This document shows, piece by piece, positions 1 to 7,642 of a stretch of DNA of 64,000 nucleotides (positions are counted from its first letter, which is position 1; each line of letters opens with the position of its first letter). Source of the stretch: Streptomyces sp. NBC_01460 (GTDB taxonomy: Bacteria > Actinomycetota > Actinomycetes > Streptomycetales > Streptomycetaceae); assembly GCF_036227405.1 (NCBI RefSeq), contig NZ_CP109473.1, positions 2,232,001 through 2,296,000 on the forward strand, written 5' to 3'. The notes under the pieces are model-generated. The model was not told the origin of the DNA and searched no databases. It saw only the letters and a list, made by a program, of their open reading frames with translations. The translations under genes and the position numbers were made by a program.

Positions 1-357
1 GTAGCGCAGCTCGACCTCGGCGGTGACCCGGTCCGCGCCTTCGGCGGTCACGTCGTTCACCTCGTACGCCCAGGACTCCAGGGGTACGTCGGCGAGGTGG
101 TGCAGCTCGGTGCGCTGGGCGGCCCGGAAGGAGGCGGCCCGGGGGTCGAGCGCGGCCAGGTAGGCGTCGGTGTCGTGCTCCATGACCGCCGCCGCCCGGC
201 GGTCCAGGGTGGCCCGGACCTCCTGGGCGGTGATCCCGGTGGCGGTGTCCCGGGGGCCGGAGCAGGCGGGCGCGAGCAGCAGGGCGGCGAGCACGGCACC
301 CGCCGTGCTCCGCCTGCGGGTGCGCTCCCGCCGCGCGTCCTGCGTCCGAACAGCCAT
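1..357 (-). CDS. Putative lipoprotein, C-terminus beyond window
   Basis: The frame reads without a stop for 119 codons from ATG at 357 to the window edge, so the gene is cut at its 3' end. Near residues 18-32 there is a hydrophobic stretch ending in LLLAPACSG, a lipobox-like motif, after an Arg-rich N-terminus, so the product is probably an exported lipoprotein. The rest resembles small SnoaL/NTF2-like domains only in composition; I do not recognise a family. It lies 16 bp downstream of the NlpC/P60 gene on the same strand and may be co-transcribed with it. Confidence 0.6.
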   Translation of the reverse strand, partial: MAVRTQDARRERTRRRSTAGAVLAALLLAPACSGPRDTATGITAQEVRATLDRRAAAVMEHDTDAYLAALDPRAASFRAAQRTELHHLADVPLESWAYEVNDVTAEGADRVTAEVELRY

Positions 358-373
358 CCAGCCGATCGTACGG

Positions 374-1396
374 TCAGACGCGCGTGACCGAGGAGACGGG
401 CATCATGCCGACGGGGTCGTAGCGCACCGGGGCGCCGGGGTAGGGGGCGTGGATGACCTGGCCGTTCCCGGCGTACATCCCGATGTGGCTGGCGTCCGCG
501 CGGTAGGCGACCAGGTCTCCGGGCCTCGCCTGCGAGAGCGGCACCATGCGGCCCGCGTACCGCTGTGCCTGCGAGGTCCTGGGCAGACCGACCCCGGCCT
601 GTGCGTACGCCCACTGCATGAGGCCGGAGCAGTCGAACCCCGAGGGCCCGTTGGCGCCCCACACGTACGGGCGGCCGAGGGCCCCCCGGGCCGCCATGAG
701 CGCCGCCAGACCGCGCGCGGAGCCGGGAGCCTCGGCGCCGAGCGCCGTGTCCGGCCCTGAGCGCGACGCACGGCCCAGGGAAGCGCGGTCGGTGGCGGGC
801 AGCGAGTGCAGCAGGTGGCGGGCCCGGGCCAGCTTGCCCTCCACAGCGCGCTTGTGGCGTGCCACGGAGGCCCGGTCGCGTTCCATGGCGGCCAGGGCTC
901 CGGCGGCCTCGGCGTGGATCTGGGCGATCCTGCGCTGGGCCCGGTGGAGCTTGCCCAGCGTCACGGCACGGCGCTCGCCCACCCGGTCCAGGGCGGCGGC
1001 CCGGTCCAGGAAGCTGTCCGGGTCCGAGGAGAGCAGCAGCGCGACCGAGGGGTCGATGCCCCCGGAGCGGTACTGCGCGCCCGCCATCGAGCCGAGGGAC
1101 GCCCGCATCCGGTTGATGCCCTCCTGCGTCCGGGCCGCCGAGTCCTGCGCCGCGGCGATCCGTTCGCGCTGCCGGCCGAGGCTCTCCCGGGCGGCGTTGA
1201 ACCGCTCGGTGGCGCGCTCGGCCTCCCCGTACAGCCGGTCGACCGCTGCCTTCGCCGTCTCGTGGGTGTCCTCCGGCACGGCGCTCGCGGGCGCGGCGTT
1301 GAGGGTGGCCGCCGCGGTGGCCGCGGCGGCGGACAGGACGGTGGCCCGGACGCCACGGTTGAGGCCGGGCCGGGTGGGGCGGCGATGCGACACCAC
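374..1396 (-). CDS. Secreted NlpC/P60 peptidoglycan hydrolase (upstream-less paralogue)
   Basis: A 340-residue protein with a Sec-type signal peptide (residues about 1-40, ending APASA), a long coiled-coil region (about 45-215) and a C-terminal NlpC/P60 cysteine-peptidase domain. The motif GFDCSGLMQWAY places the catalytic Cys at 256, and the His is probably in DASHIGMYAG. The family cleaves D-gamma-Glu-diaminopimelate bonds in peptidoglycan stems outside the cell. The GTG at 1396 (or the adjacent GTG at 1393) is chosen because GGAAGGGAG lies 11 nt upstream and the neighbouring paralogue starts at the same point (V-SHRRP). It is a tandem duplicate of the next upstream gene, sharing QYRSGG and SSDPDSFLD blocks. 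I see no c-di-AMP riboswitch in its own leader. Confidence 0.88.
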   Translation of the reverse strand: MVSHRRPTRPGLNRGVRATVLSAAAATAAATLNAAPASAVPEDTHETAKAAVDRLYGEAERATERFNAARESLGRQRERIAAAQDSAARTQEGINRMRASLGSMAGAQYRSGGIDPSVALLLSSDPDSFLDRAAALDRVGERRAVTLGKLHRAQRRIAQIHAEAAGALAAMERDRASVARHKRAVEGKLARARHLLHSLPATDRASLGRASRSGPDTALGAEAPGSARGLAALMAARGALGRPYVWGANGPSGFDCSGLMQWAYAQAGVGLPRTSQAQRYAGRMVPLSQARPGDLVAYRADASHIGMYAGNGQVIHAPYPGAPVRYDPVGMMPVSSVTRV

Positions 1397-1568
1397 AGGA
1401 AGCCGCACTCCCTTCCGCTGTACGCAGACGTGCGCAGCCCCTGCCGCCCGGGGCGGGCGGACCGACGACCGGGAGCTGCGCGGCAGCGCAGACAGTAACC
1501 GGACGGCTACACCCCGGCCAAAGGCCACGCCGGAGGCGGAGGGAGGCGAACAACGCCGGAAACGACGG

Positions 1569-1603
1569 CGCCCCGCCGGTGACCTGTGGTCTCCGGCGGG
1601 GCG
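1569..1603 (-). terminator. Hairpin terminator downstream of the NlpC/P60 gene
   Basis: An 11-bp perfect GC stem (1569-1579 with 1593-1603) follows the stop codon of the gene at 1644-2669. It separates the two tandem hydrolase genes, so they are probably transcribed independently. Confidence 0.65.
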
Positions 1604-1643
1604 GGGTGTCGTCGCGGGGTGCCGTGATTCGCCCGTTCGGGCG

Positions 1644-2669
1644 TCAGGGGCGCACGCCGAACTGGAAGGTGCCCATGTAGTCCATCGACTCGTAGCGGAC
1701 CACGGCGCCGGGCTTCGGGGCGTGCAGGATCTGGTTGTTCCCCGCGTACAGACCCACGTGCGAGGTGTTGTTGAAGAAGACCAGGTCGCCCGGCTTCAGG
1801 GCGCTGCGGCCGATGCGGGGACCGTCGTTGATCTGGGTGTACGTGGTGCGGGTGAGCTGGACGCCGGCCTGGGCGTACGCCCACTGGGTCAGACCCGAGC
1901 AGTCGAACGAGTTGGGGCCGGTGCCGCCGGAGACGTAGGGCTTGCCCTGCTGCGTGGAGGCAGCCTGGAGGGCCGCGGCGCCGCGTGCGGACGCGGGGAC
2001 CTCGTTGCCGAGCTCCACCCGGTCACCGGCGGCGCGGCTGGCGCGCTGCTCCTGCTCCGCCATCTTGGCGCGCTCGGCCGCGGTGAGGGTGTTCAGCAGC
2101 TTCTGGGCGTCGGCGAGCTTGCCCTGATACTTCTGCTTGTTCTCGTTCAGCGTCTTGCGGACGTCGGCGAGGTCGCTGAGCTTGGCCTGCGCCTCCTTGC
2201 GCTCCTGCGCGAGGGTCCGCTGCTTCGCCTGGATCTTCTGCAGCGACTCGGCCTGCTTGGCCGTCAGCTGGTCGAGCGCGGAGGCCTGGTCGAGGAAGCT
2301 GTCCGGGTCCGAGGAGAGCAGCAGCTGGACCGACGGGTCGAGACCGCCGGAGCGGTACTGCGCCGTGGCCAGCGAACCGAGCTCGCCGCGCAGGGCGTTG
2401 AGCTCGTCCTGTCCGCGGGCGACCTTGTCCTGGAGCGCGTCGGCCTGCTTCTTGAGCTTGTCCTGCTGCTCCTTGGCGCCGTTCGCCTTCTCGGTGGCTT
2501 CCTCGGCCTCGTGGTAGAGCTTGTCGACCTTCGCCTTGACCTCGCTCTTGGTCGGCTTGGGGTCGGCGTGGGCCGCCTGGGAGGTCAGGGCCACGGCTGC
2601 GGCGGCGGTCGCGGTGAGCACGGTCACGCGGGTGCGGCTCGGCTGCTTGGGACGACGGTGGGACGCCAC
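1644..2669 (-). CDS. Secreted NlpC/P60 peptidoglycan hydrolase, riboswitch-controlled
   Basis: A 341-residue exported hydrolase with a signal peptide (about 1-37, ending QAAHA), a strongly charged coiled coil (about 45-210) and an NlpC/P60 domain (about 225-341). The catalytic Cys is residue 257 in NSFDCSGLTQWAY and the His is probably in NTSHVGLYAG. The coiled coil may autoinhibit or localise the enzyme, as in related RipA/CwlO-type proteins. The GTG start at 2669 is supported by AAGGAG 9 nt upstream. Its leader carries the conserved blocks of a ydaO/yuaA (cyclic-di-AMP) riboswitch, a class known to control cell-wall hydrolases in Streptomyces. Its tandem paralogue downstream lacks such a leader. 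Confidence 0.9.
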   Translation of the reverse strand: MASHRRPKQPSRTRVTVLTATAAAAVALTSQAAHADPKPTKSEVKAKVDKLYHEAEEATEKANGAKEQQDKLKKQADALQDKVARGQDELNALRGELGSLATAQYRSGGLDPSVQLLLSSDPDSFLDQASALDQLTAKQAESLQKIQAKQRTLAQERKEAQAKLSDLADVRKTLNENKQKYQGKLADAQKLLNTLTAAERAKMAEQEQRASRAAGDRVELGNEVPASARGAAALQAASTQQGKPYVSGGTGPNSFDCSGLTQWAYAQAGVQLTRTTYTQINDGPRIGRSALKPGDLVFFNNTSHVGLYAGNNQILHAPKPGAVVRYESMDYMGTFQFGVRP

Positions 2670-2687
2670 GAAGGCGAGCTCCTTCTT

Positions 2688-2808
2688 CCTCGAGCCGCCT
2701 ACCGGGCTGTGGGGGACACGAACGGACCCCGGCTCCGTGCACGTCACGGACTCGGCGGTTCCTTCGCTGTCACCCCGGGTGGGCAATCAACCGTGCGAAG
2801 GTTCGAGG
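2688..2808 (-). promoter_or_regulatory. Probable ydaO/yuaA cyclic-di-AMP riboswitch
   Basis: On the minus strand the leader contains, in order, GGGGTGA (around 2776), CCGAGTCCGT (2755-2746) and AGCCCGGTAGGCGG (ending about 2693), which are hallmark blocks of the ydaO/yuaA aptamer. The ends CCTCGA (2808-2803) and TCGAGG (2693-2688) pair perfectly as a closing stem. The 3' arm of that stem abuts the AAGGAG ribosome-binding site, so ligand binding could influence translation or an overlapping terminator. The 5' half is less typical than the 3' half, so a covariance-model search would be needed to confirm it. Confidence 0.65.
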
Positions 2809-2812
2809 CCTG

Positions 2813-2842
2813 ACCCTAGTGACCATCTTGTGATCAGTTCAA
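2813..2842 (-). promoter_or_regulatory. Candidate housekeeping promoter of the NlpC/P60 leader
   Basis: TTGAAC (2842-2837) and TAGGGT (2818-2813) are spaced 18 nt apart on the minus strand, matching an HrdB-type promoter. It would start transcription near the 5' end of the riboswitch aptamer. If the start is near 2806, the closing stem of the aptamer would lose one or two pairs, so the exact start matters. Confidence 0.45.
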
Positions 2843-2964
2843 ATCCTCACGAGGAAAATCTCGTCACACCAGGCACTTCTTTACTTTCATCACACTGCGT
2901 GTAGTGGGGACTTGACGGTACGTTCCATAAATTCCGGCAAGTCGCCCATGCCTCACAAGACGCC

Positions 2965-4329
2965 TCAGACGCGCGAAAGGCGCTTCAGGAGCAAGGCGGA
3001 CGCGACCGGCCTCGCCCCCGCCTTCGCCACCCCGTCGGCGACCTCCCGGTCGGTGGAGACCACCACGACGGGTCTGCCCGGCGGTTCCGCGCGCGCCAGT
3101 TGACGGATGAGCTCGTCCGCGGTCACCCCCGCCTTGCTGAACAGCACGCGGACGCCGCGCGGTGGCGCGAGCAGGACGGGAACGGCCAGCTCGGCGCCGT
3201 CGAAGACGCAGGTCATCTCGGCGCCGGTCTGGGCCGCGAGGACGGAGAGGCCGCCGAGGAGGCGCAGCCGCTGCTTCTCCAGCGGCATCTGCGGATAGCC
3301 GGTCTTCGTGACGTTGTAGCCGTCGACGATCAGATGCGCCTGCGGCAGGGCGAGCAGCTGGTCCAGGAGCGCCGGATCGGTCTCCGAAAGGGCCCTGGCC
3401 GCAATGTCCTTCGGTGACATCCGGCCGGGTTCCACCGCCTCGACACCGTCCGCGGGGCGGATCGACGAGGGGGGCAGGGCCAGTTCACGGCGGAGTCCCT
3501 GGGCCGCGTCGAGCACGGTGTCCAGGAGCAGCCGCAGCCGCATGTCCTCGACCGACCGTCCTTCCCTGGCAGCCCTGCGGCCCGCTTCGACGGAGGCCTC
3601 CGCCTCGGCCAGCCGGGCCTTGAGCCGGCGGGACTCGCTCTCGGCGGCGGAGACCTGGGCCGCGGCCTCGGCGCGCACGGCGTCGGCCTCGGCCCCGGCC
3701 TTGCGCAGGGCGGCCTCGCCCCGCTTCACCTCGCTGAGCGCGCTGCGCAGCTTGCGGTGCAGGGAGTCGGCCTCCTTGCGGGAGGACTCAAGCTCCGAGC
3801 GCAGCCGCTCGGTGTCGGCCCTGGTCTGGCCACGGGCCTGGTCGAGCTCCTCGCGCAGCCGTTCCAGCTCGCGCCTGGTCTCCTCGTCCGCCCGCTCGGC
3901 GTGCGCCCGCTGGACCTCCTCGCCGGCGGCGGCGACCAGCTTGGCCCAGCCGGCGGGGCGCAGCACGTAGGCGGCGGCGGCCACGTCGACCGGATCGGCG
4001 GCGGCGGGCGGCGCACCGGACGTGAGGGCTTCGGCCAGCTCCGGCTGGGTCTGGCCGACCCGCTCGCCGATGCGCCGCCGGAAGGCGGGATCGCTCTCCA
4101 GCGCGGCCGCCATCGCGTTACCCGCGAACTTGGCCCGCCTGGTGGGAGTGAAGCGGGCGTACTGCCGCAGTTGGGCGGGGAGTTCGCCGACGGTCAGACC
4201 GCCGAAGGCGTCCGAGACCAGCGCCACCACCTTGCGGCGCACACCCTCGGGCAGCGGACGGTCGAGCGACTCCGCGGTGCCGTCGGCCGCGTCGGCCGGT
4301 CCGGCGCCGCCTGTCGGCTGCTCCACCAT
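2965..4329 (-). CDS. NYN-domain (PIN-like nuclease) RNA-binding protein
   Basis: A 454-residue cytoplasmic protein. The N-terminal third is helical; residues about 160-270 form a very Glu/Arg-rich coiled coil; the C-terminal 120 residues are a NYN domain of the YacP/Rae1-like PIN superfamily. DGYNVTKTG (D336) and CVFDGAE are visible, the acidic residues expected to bind metal, and STDREVADG fits the third acidic motif. The family suggests RNA cleavage or processing, but the target is not deducible. It starts at ATG 4329 (GTG 4326 is possible) and lies 34 bp downstream of the zinc-ribbon gene on the same strand. Confidence 0.85.
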   Translation of the reverse strand: MVEQPTGGAGPADAADGTAESLDRPLPEGVRRKVVALVSDAFGGLTVGELPAQLRQYARFTPTRRAKFAGNAMAAALESDPAFRRRIGERVGQTQPELAEALTSGAPPAAADPVDVAAAAYVLRPAGWAKLVAAAGEEVQRAHAERADEETRRELERLREELDQARGQTRADTERLRSELESSRKEADSLHRKLRSALSEVKRGEAALRKAGAEADAVRAEAAAQVSAAESESRRLKARLAEAEASVEAGRRAAREGRSVEDMRLRLLLDTVLDAAQGLRRELALPPSSIRPADGVEAVEPGRMSPKDIAARALSETDPALLDQLLALPQAHLIVDGYNVTKTGYPQMPLEKQRLRLLGGLSVLAAQTGAEMTCVFDGAELAVPVLLAPPRGVRVLFSKAGVTADELIRQLARAEPPGRPVVVVSTDREVADGVAKAGARPVASALLLKRLSRV

Positions 4330-4363
4330 CCATCACCCCAATATGTCTGTCCGCACGGCCCCG

Positions 4364-4606
4364 TCAGGAGTCGGCACCAGGCCTGTCGACCAGCTCGATC
4401 TGATCCACGGCGTTGCACCAACGACAGCGCACCGACTCGATGGTCTCACTGACCACCTCGCGCTCCTCGACACTCGACTCCCCGGCCAGGTCGAGATGCA
4501 CGTACTCGACGACCTTCGAGGAGCGCGTCACATCGAAACGGGTGAGGTTGCCGCAGAGCGTGCAGCGCCAGCGGGTCCCGTCCGTCGGCTGGGGAACCGT
4601 CGTCAT
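4364..4606 (-). CDS. Small zinc-ribbon protein
   Basis: An 80-residue protein with two Cys pairs, CTLCGN near the N-terminus and CRWCN near the C-terminus, about 42 residues apart, consistent with a zinc ribbon or rubredoxin-like knuckle. The ATG at 4606 is preceded by a GAGG-type ribosome-binding site; longer in-frame starts upstream have no such signal. It sits just upstream of the NYN gene and is divergent from the rhomboid gene. Function is unknown; small zinc ribbons often bind nucleic acid or act as adaptor modules. Confidence 0.7.
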   Translation of the reverse strand: MTTVPQPTDGTRWRCTLCGNLTRFDVTRSSKVVEYVHLDLAGESSVEEREVVSETIESVRCRWCNAVDQIELVDRPGADS

Positions 4607-4776
4607 CGTTGCGTCCTCTTTCGTCGTTCGTCGAGTCTCGTACGTGCCCAGGTCTTCGATCTCGCGGTGCGCCGTCGAACTGCGGATGTCCTGCCGCAAC
4701 CCTACGGCCTTGCGCATACCTATCGACACGGCGAGGCGGTCTGTCCCGTTCTCGCCGGGTGCGTCATGCTCTGTAC

Positions 4777-5526
4777 GTGATCGATCGGCGGGAAGTCCAC
4801 TGGCGGGAGCGCGCCCGGGAGCTCGGGGCGGCGGCCGCGGCGGGCGGCGCCCCGGTCACGTACGGGATCGTCGCTCTCTGCTGCGCGGTGTTCCTGATCA
4901 GCCCGCTCTCCGGGTTCAATCCCGTCGGCGGCGGCGCCGACGCCCTCCTGGCCGCCCAGGCCGGGTACTTCGAGCGGTGGGGCGTGATCCCCAGCGAGCT
5001 CATGGAGGGCTCGGCGCACGCGGCGCTGACCCCGCTGACCGCGCTCTTCGTGCACGGCAGCTGGCTGCACCTGCTGGGCAACCTGCTCTTCCTTCACGTG
5101 TTCGGCGCGATGACCGAGGAACGCATGGGCCGCGCCGAGTTCACGTTCTTCTACCTCGTGTGCGGCTACGTCGCTCTGGCGGCCTACGCGGTGGTGCACG
5201 CGGACTCCGACCAGACACTGGTCGGGGCGTCGGGGGCCATCTCGGCGGTGCTCGGCGCGTTCCTCTACCTCTTCCCCCGGGCCCGGGTCACCAGCCTCTT
5301 CCCCTTCCTCTTCTTCCTCCCGCTGCGTTTCCCCGCCTGGATCGTGCTCGTGTTCTGGTTCGTCCTGCAGTGGCTGGCGGCGCAGAGCGCGGGCAGCGGG
5401 CCGGGCGTGGCCTACCTCGCCCACGTGGCGGGCTTCGGGGCCGGGTTCCTCTACGCCTGGGGCCGGTTCCGGGGGACTAGAGTGAAAGCTCCAGCCACGG
5501 CCACCGAGGGAGAAAGACAGCCGTGA
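4777..5526 (+). CDS. Rhomboid-family intramembrane serine protease
   Basis: A 249-residue membrane protein with at least six hydrophobic segments. Rhomboid hallmarks are present: HGSWLHLLGNLLFLHVFG before the active site, the GASGAIS motif giving catalytic Ser152, and HVAGFGAGF giving catalytic His216. It should cleave membrane-embedded substrates; none can be named. The GTG at 4777 is preceded by CATGCT and a 6-nt gap, fitting a leaderless transcript, and no Shine-Dalgarno is present. Its stop codon overlaps the start of the next gene (GTGA), indicating translational coupling to a RAM-domain protein. Confidence 0.9.
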   Translation: MIDRREVHWRERARELGAAAAAGGAPVTYGIVALCCAVFLISPLSGFNPVGGGADALLAAQAGYFERWGVIPSELMEGSAHAALTPLTALFVHGSWLHLLGNLLFLHVFGAMTEERMGRAEFTFFYLVCGYVALAAYAVVHADSDQTLVGASGAISAVLGAFLYLFPRARVTSLFPFLFFLPLRFPAWIVLVFWFVLQWLAAQSAGSGPGVAYLAHVAGFGAGFLYAWGRFRGTRVKAPATATEGERQP

Positions 5527-5804
5527 TCACCGCGATCGTGCTCATCAAGACCAGCGTGGACCGGATTCCCGAGATCGCCGAGGCCATCGCCGCGCTGGAC
5601 AGCGTCAGCGAGGTCTTCTCGGTCACCGGTACGTACGACCTGATCGCCATGGTCCGGGTGGCCCGGCACGACGATCTGGCCGATGTCATCCCGGGCCGGA
5701 TCAGCAAGATCCAGGGCGTGGAGGCGACGGACACCCACGTGGCGTTCCGCACCTACTCGCAGCACGACCTCGAGGCGGCCTTCGCCATCGGCCTCGACGC
5801 CTAG
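5523..5804 (+). CDS. Stand-alone Lrp/AsnC RAM-domain protein
   Basis: A 93-residue protein that is almost entirely a RAM (AsnC_trans_reg) effector-binding domain: SVSEVFSVTGTYDLIAMVRV is typical of the beta-strand core and ligand loop. There is no helix-turn-helix, so it is not a complete Lrp regulator. Stand-alone RAM proteins form decameric or similar rings and bind amino acids. The GTG overlaps the rhomboid stop by 4 nt, and GGGAG lies upstream. Its role with the rhomboid protease is unknown. Confidence 0.85.
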   Translation: MITAIVLIKTSVDRIPEIAEAIAALDSVSEVFSVTGTYDLIAMVRVARHDDLADVIPGRISKIQGVEATDTHVAFRTYSQHDLEAAFAIGLDA

Positions 5805-5817
5805 GGCTCCTGCGCGT

Positions 5818-5869
5818 ACGGCTCCGGCGGGGGACGGAAGGCATGCCTTCCGTCCCCCGCCGGAGCCGT
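5818..5869. terminator. Bidirectional terminator, 52-nt perfect palindrome
   Basis: A fully self-complementary sequence centred between 5843 and 5844, lying between the convergent RAM-domain and class V PLP-enzyme genes. It can form a 26-bp stem (minus a small loop) on either transcript. Confidence 0.8.
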
Positions 5870-5880
5870 CTCCGGACCGG

Positions 5881-7257
5881 TCAGACCTGCGCGGCGCCCC
5901 GGTCGGGCACACAGCGGCCCTCCTCGGTGCGGTAGGTCCAGCGGGCGCCCTTGCTCACCAGCTCCCGGACGGCCCCGACGAACCGCTCGATGTGCTCGTC
6001 CGGCGTGCCCGCGCCGAAGCTCACCCGGATGGCGTTGAGGGACCTCTCCCCCGGCGCGGCCTCCGGGGCGCCGCACTCGCCCGGGTCCTGCGGCTCGCTG
6101 CCCAGCAGGGTCCGCACCAGCGGGTGGGCGCAGAACAGTCCGTCGCGCACCCCGATGCCGTACTCGGCGGAGAGCGCCGCGGCGAAGTGCGAGCTGTTCC
6201 ATCCCTCGACCACGAAGGAGATGACGCCGACCCTCGGGGCGTCGTCGCCGAACAGCGAGAGCACCTTGACCTCGGGGACACCGGCCAGGCCCTCGCGGAC
6301 CCGGGTCACGAGCTGCTGCTCCCGCGCGACCAGCCGGTCGAAGCCCGCCTCGGTCAGGGCCTTGCAGGCCGCGGCGATGGAGTAGACGCCGATGACGTTG
6401 GGCGATCCGGCCTCGTGCCGTGCCGCGGTGGTGTGCCACTCGACGTCGACGCCGCCGTCGGTGCGCCGGGCGACCTTGCGGGAGGCTCCGCCGCCGGCGA
6501 GGTAGGGCTCCGCGGCCACCAGCCAGTCGGACCGGCCGGCGAGCACGCCCGAGCCGAAGGGCGCGTACAGCTTGTGGCCGGAGAAGGCGACCCAGTCGAC
6601 GTCCAGCGCGGCGATGTCCACCGGGTGATGCGGCGCCAGCTGCGCCGCGTCGAGCACGATCCTCGCGCCGTGGGCGTGGGCGGCGACGGCCAGTTCCCTC
6701 ACCGGCCACAGCTCACCGGTGACGTTGGAGGCGCCCGTGACGCAGACCAGCGCGGGCCCGTGGGGGTCACGGGCGGCCAGCGCCCGCTCCAGCGTGGCGA
6801 CCGCCTGGTCAGGGGTGCGCGGAGCGTCGAGGTAGGTCACCCGGGCGTCGCGCCAGGGGAGCAGCGAGGCGTGGTGCTCGGTCTCGAACACGAACACCTG
6901 GCAGTCGGCGGGAAGCGCGGCGGCCAGCAGGTTGAGGGAGTCGGTCGTGGAGCGGGTGAAGACCACCTGGTCGTCGGCGCGGCAGCCGAGGAACTCCGCC
7001 ACGGTCACGCGGCTGCTCTCGAACAGGTCGGTGGAGAGCTGCGAGAGGTAGCCGGCACCGCGGTGCACGCTGCCGTAGTACGGGGCGTAGGCGGCCACGT
7101 CGTCCCACACCCGCTGGAGGGCCGGGGCGCTGGCCGCGTAGTCGAGGGCGGCGTAGGTGACATCTCCGCCCGTCACGAGCGGAACGGTGACATCGGCACC
7201 CAGAACCGGCAGCGGGGCACAAACCGACTGGTCGACGGCAGCGGTGGTGACAGACAT
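5881..7257 (-). CDS. Class V PLP enzyme, cysteine-desulfurase-like
   Basis: A 458-residue fold-type I PLP enzyme. The PLP lysine is K229 in FSGHKLYAPFGSG, and YYGSVHRGAGYLSQLST and HHASLLPW match the SufS/CsdA branch. C376 in GVRDGLFCAHP stands where group II cysteine desulfurases carry their catalytic Cys, so release of sulfur from cysteine (or a related C-S reaction) is likely. It is longer than typical SufS (about 410), with an extra C-terminal segment. ATG 7257 is preceded by GGGAG. The leader holds a SAM-IV riboswitch, tying expression to S-adenosylmethionine and hence sulfur metabolism. It could also be another class V C-S lyase. Confidence 0.85.
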   Translation of the reverse strand: MSVTTAAVDQSVCAPLPVLGADVTVPLVTGGDVTYAALDYAASAPALQRVWDDVAAYAPYYGSVHRGAGYLSQLSTDLFESSRVTVAEFLGCRADDQVVFTRSTTDSLNLLAAALPADCQVFVFETEHHASLLPWRDARVTYLDAPRTPDQAVATLERALAARDPHGPALVCVTGASNVTGELWPVRELAVAAHAHGARIVLDAAQLAPHHPVDIAALDVDWVAFSGHKLYAPFGSGVLAGRSDWLVAAEPYLAGGGASRKVARRTDGGVDVEWHTTAARHEAGSPNVIGVYSIAAACKALTEAGFDRLVAREQQLVTRVREGLAGVPEVKVLSLFGDDAPRVGVISFVVEGWNSSHFAAALSAEYGIGVRDGLFCAHPLVRTLLGSEPQDPGECGAPEAAPGERSLNAIRVSFGAGTPDEHIERFVGAVRELVSKGARWTYRTEEGRCVPDRGAAQV

Positions 7258-7440
7258 GGCGAACTCCCGTAAGAGGCAGGCGAAATCCACGCACCGGCGG
7301 TCCGACAGGACACGGCAGCAGTACGGGGAACAGAGAAAAGGGTGTGCGGAGGAGGGCGTCTCGCCCTATCGCATTCGCTTGCTCACAAGAGGCTCCCTGG
7401 GACCAAGGACCCCAAGGGGTGGCATCCGACGATGCCGAGG
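7258..7440 (-). other. Expression platform between SAM-IV aptamer and coding region
   Basis: This 183-nt untranslated segment of the minus-strand leader holds several small hairpins: GGCATC-GTCG-GATGCC, CCCCTTGGGG and AGGGCG-AGA-CGCCCT. Any of these could serve as the switching element (terminator or anti-terminator). I see no open reading frame with a good start here. Confidence 0.4.
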
Positions 7441-7558
7441 GGCCCGCGCTTGCCACAGACCTCGCTGCCTGCGGCCTGGTCTTCACCCGGGGCACCCCGC
7501 CACGGACGGAGGGTTGCCGGACAGCGGGCCGGGGCCGTAGTCGCTGTCACTCATGACC
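7441..7558 (-). promoter_or_regulatory. SAM-IV riboswitch
   Basis: The minus strand reads GGTCATGAGTG, then CCGGCAACCCTCC, GGGGTGCCCCGGGTGA, AGACCAGGCCG and finally GGCAAGCGCGGGCC. These blocks match the actinobacterial SAM-IV aptamer in order and spacing. The class binds S-adenosylmethionine and normally turns expression off when SAM is plentiful. Here it would control the class V PLP enzyme 180 nt downstream. Confidence 0.85.
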
Positions 7559-7590
7559 TGCGCAGCATCTTGCCATACCCGTGACGACGC

Positions 7591-7627
7591 GCAAGGGCGC
7601 AGTCCGCGATGCGGACTGCGCCCTTGC
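7591..7627 (-). terminator. Terminator of trpD
   Basis: A 17-bp perfect stem (7591-7607 with 7611-7627) with a three-base loop just downstream of the trpD stop codon. It separates trpD from the SAM-IV leader on the same strand. Confidence 0.8.
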
Positions 7628-7642
7628 TCACACCGTGCGCCC

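Noticed and set aside
1397..1568. Possible second ydaO riboswitch before the downstream NlpC/P60 gene
   Set aside because: A GGGGTG-like run exists but the CCGAGTCCGT and GGTAGGCGG blocks are missing.
2912..3103. Small plus-strand frame at the end of the NYN gene
   Set aside because: It overlaps the NYN coding region antisense and lacks a start signal.
5881..7257. Assignment of the class V enzyme as ergothioneine EgtE
   Set aside because: No egtA-D genes are nearby, and the Cys in FCAHP and overall motifs fit the desulfurase branch better.
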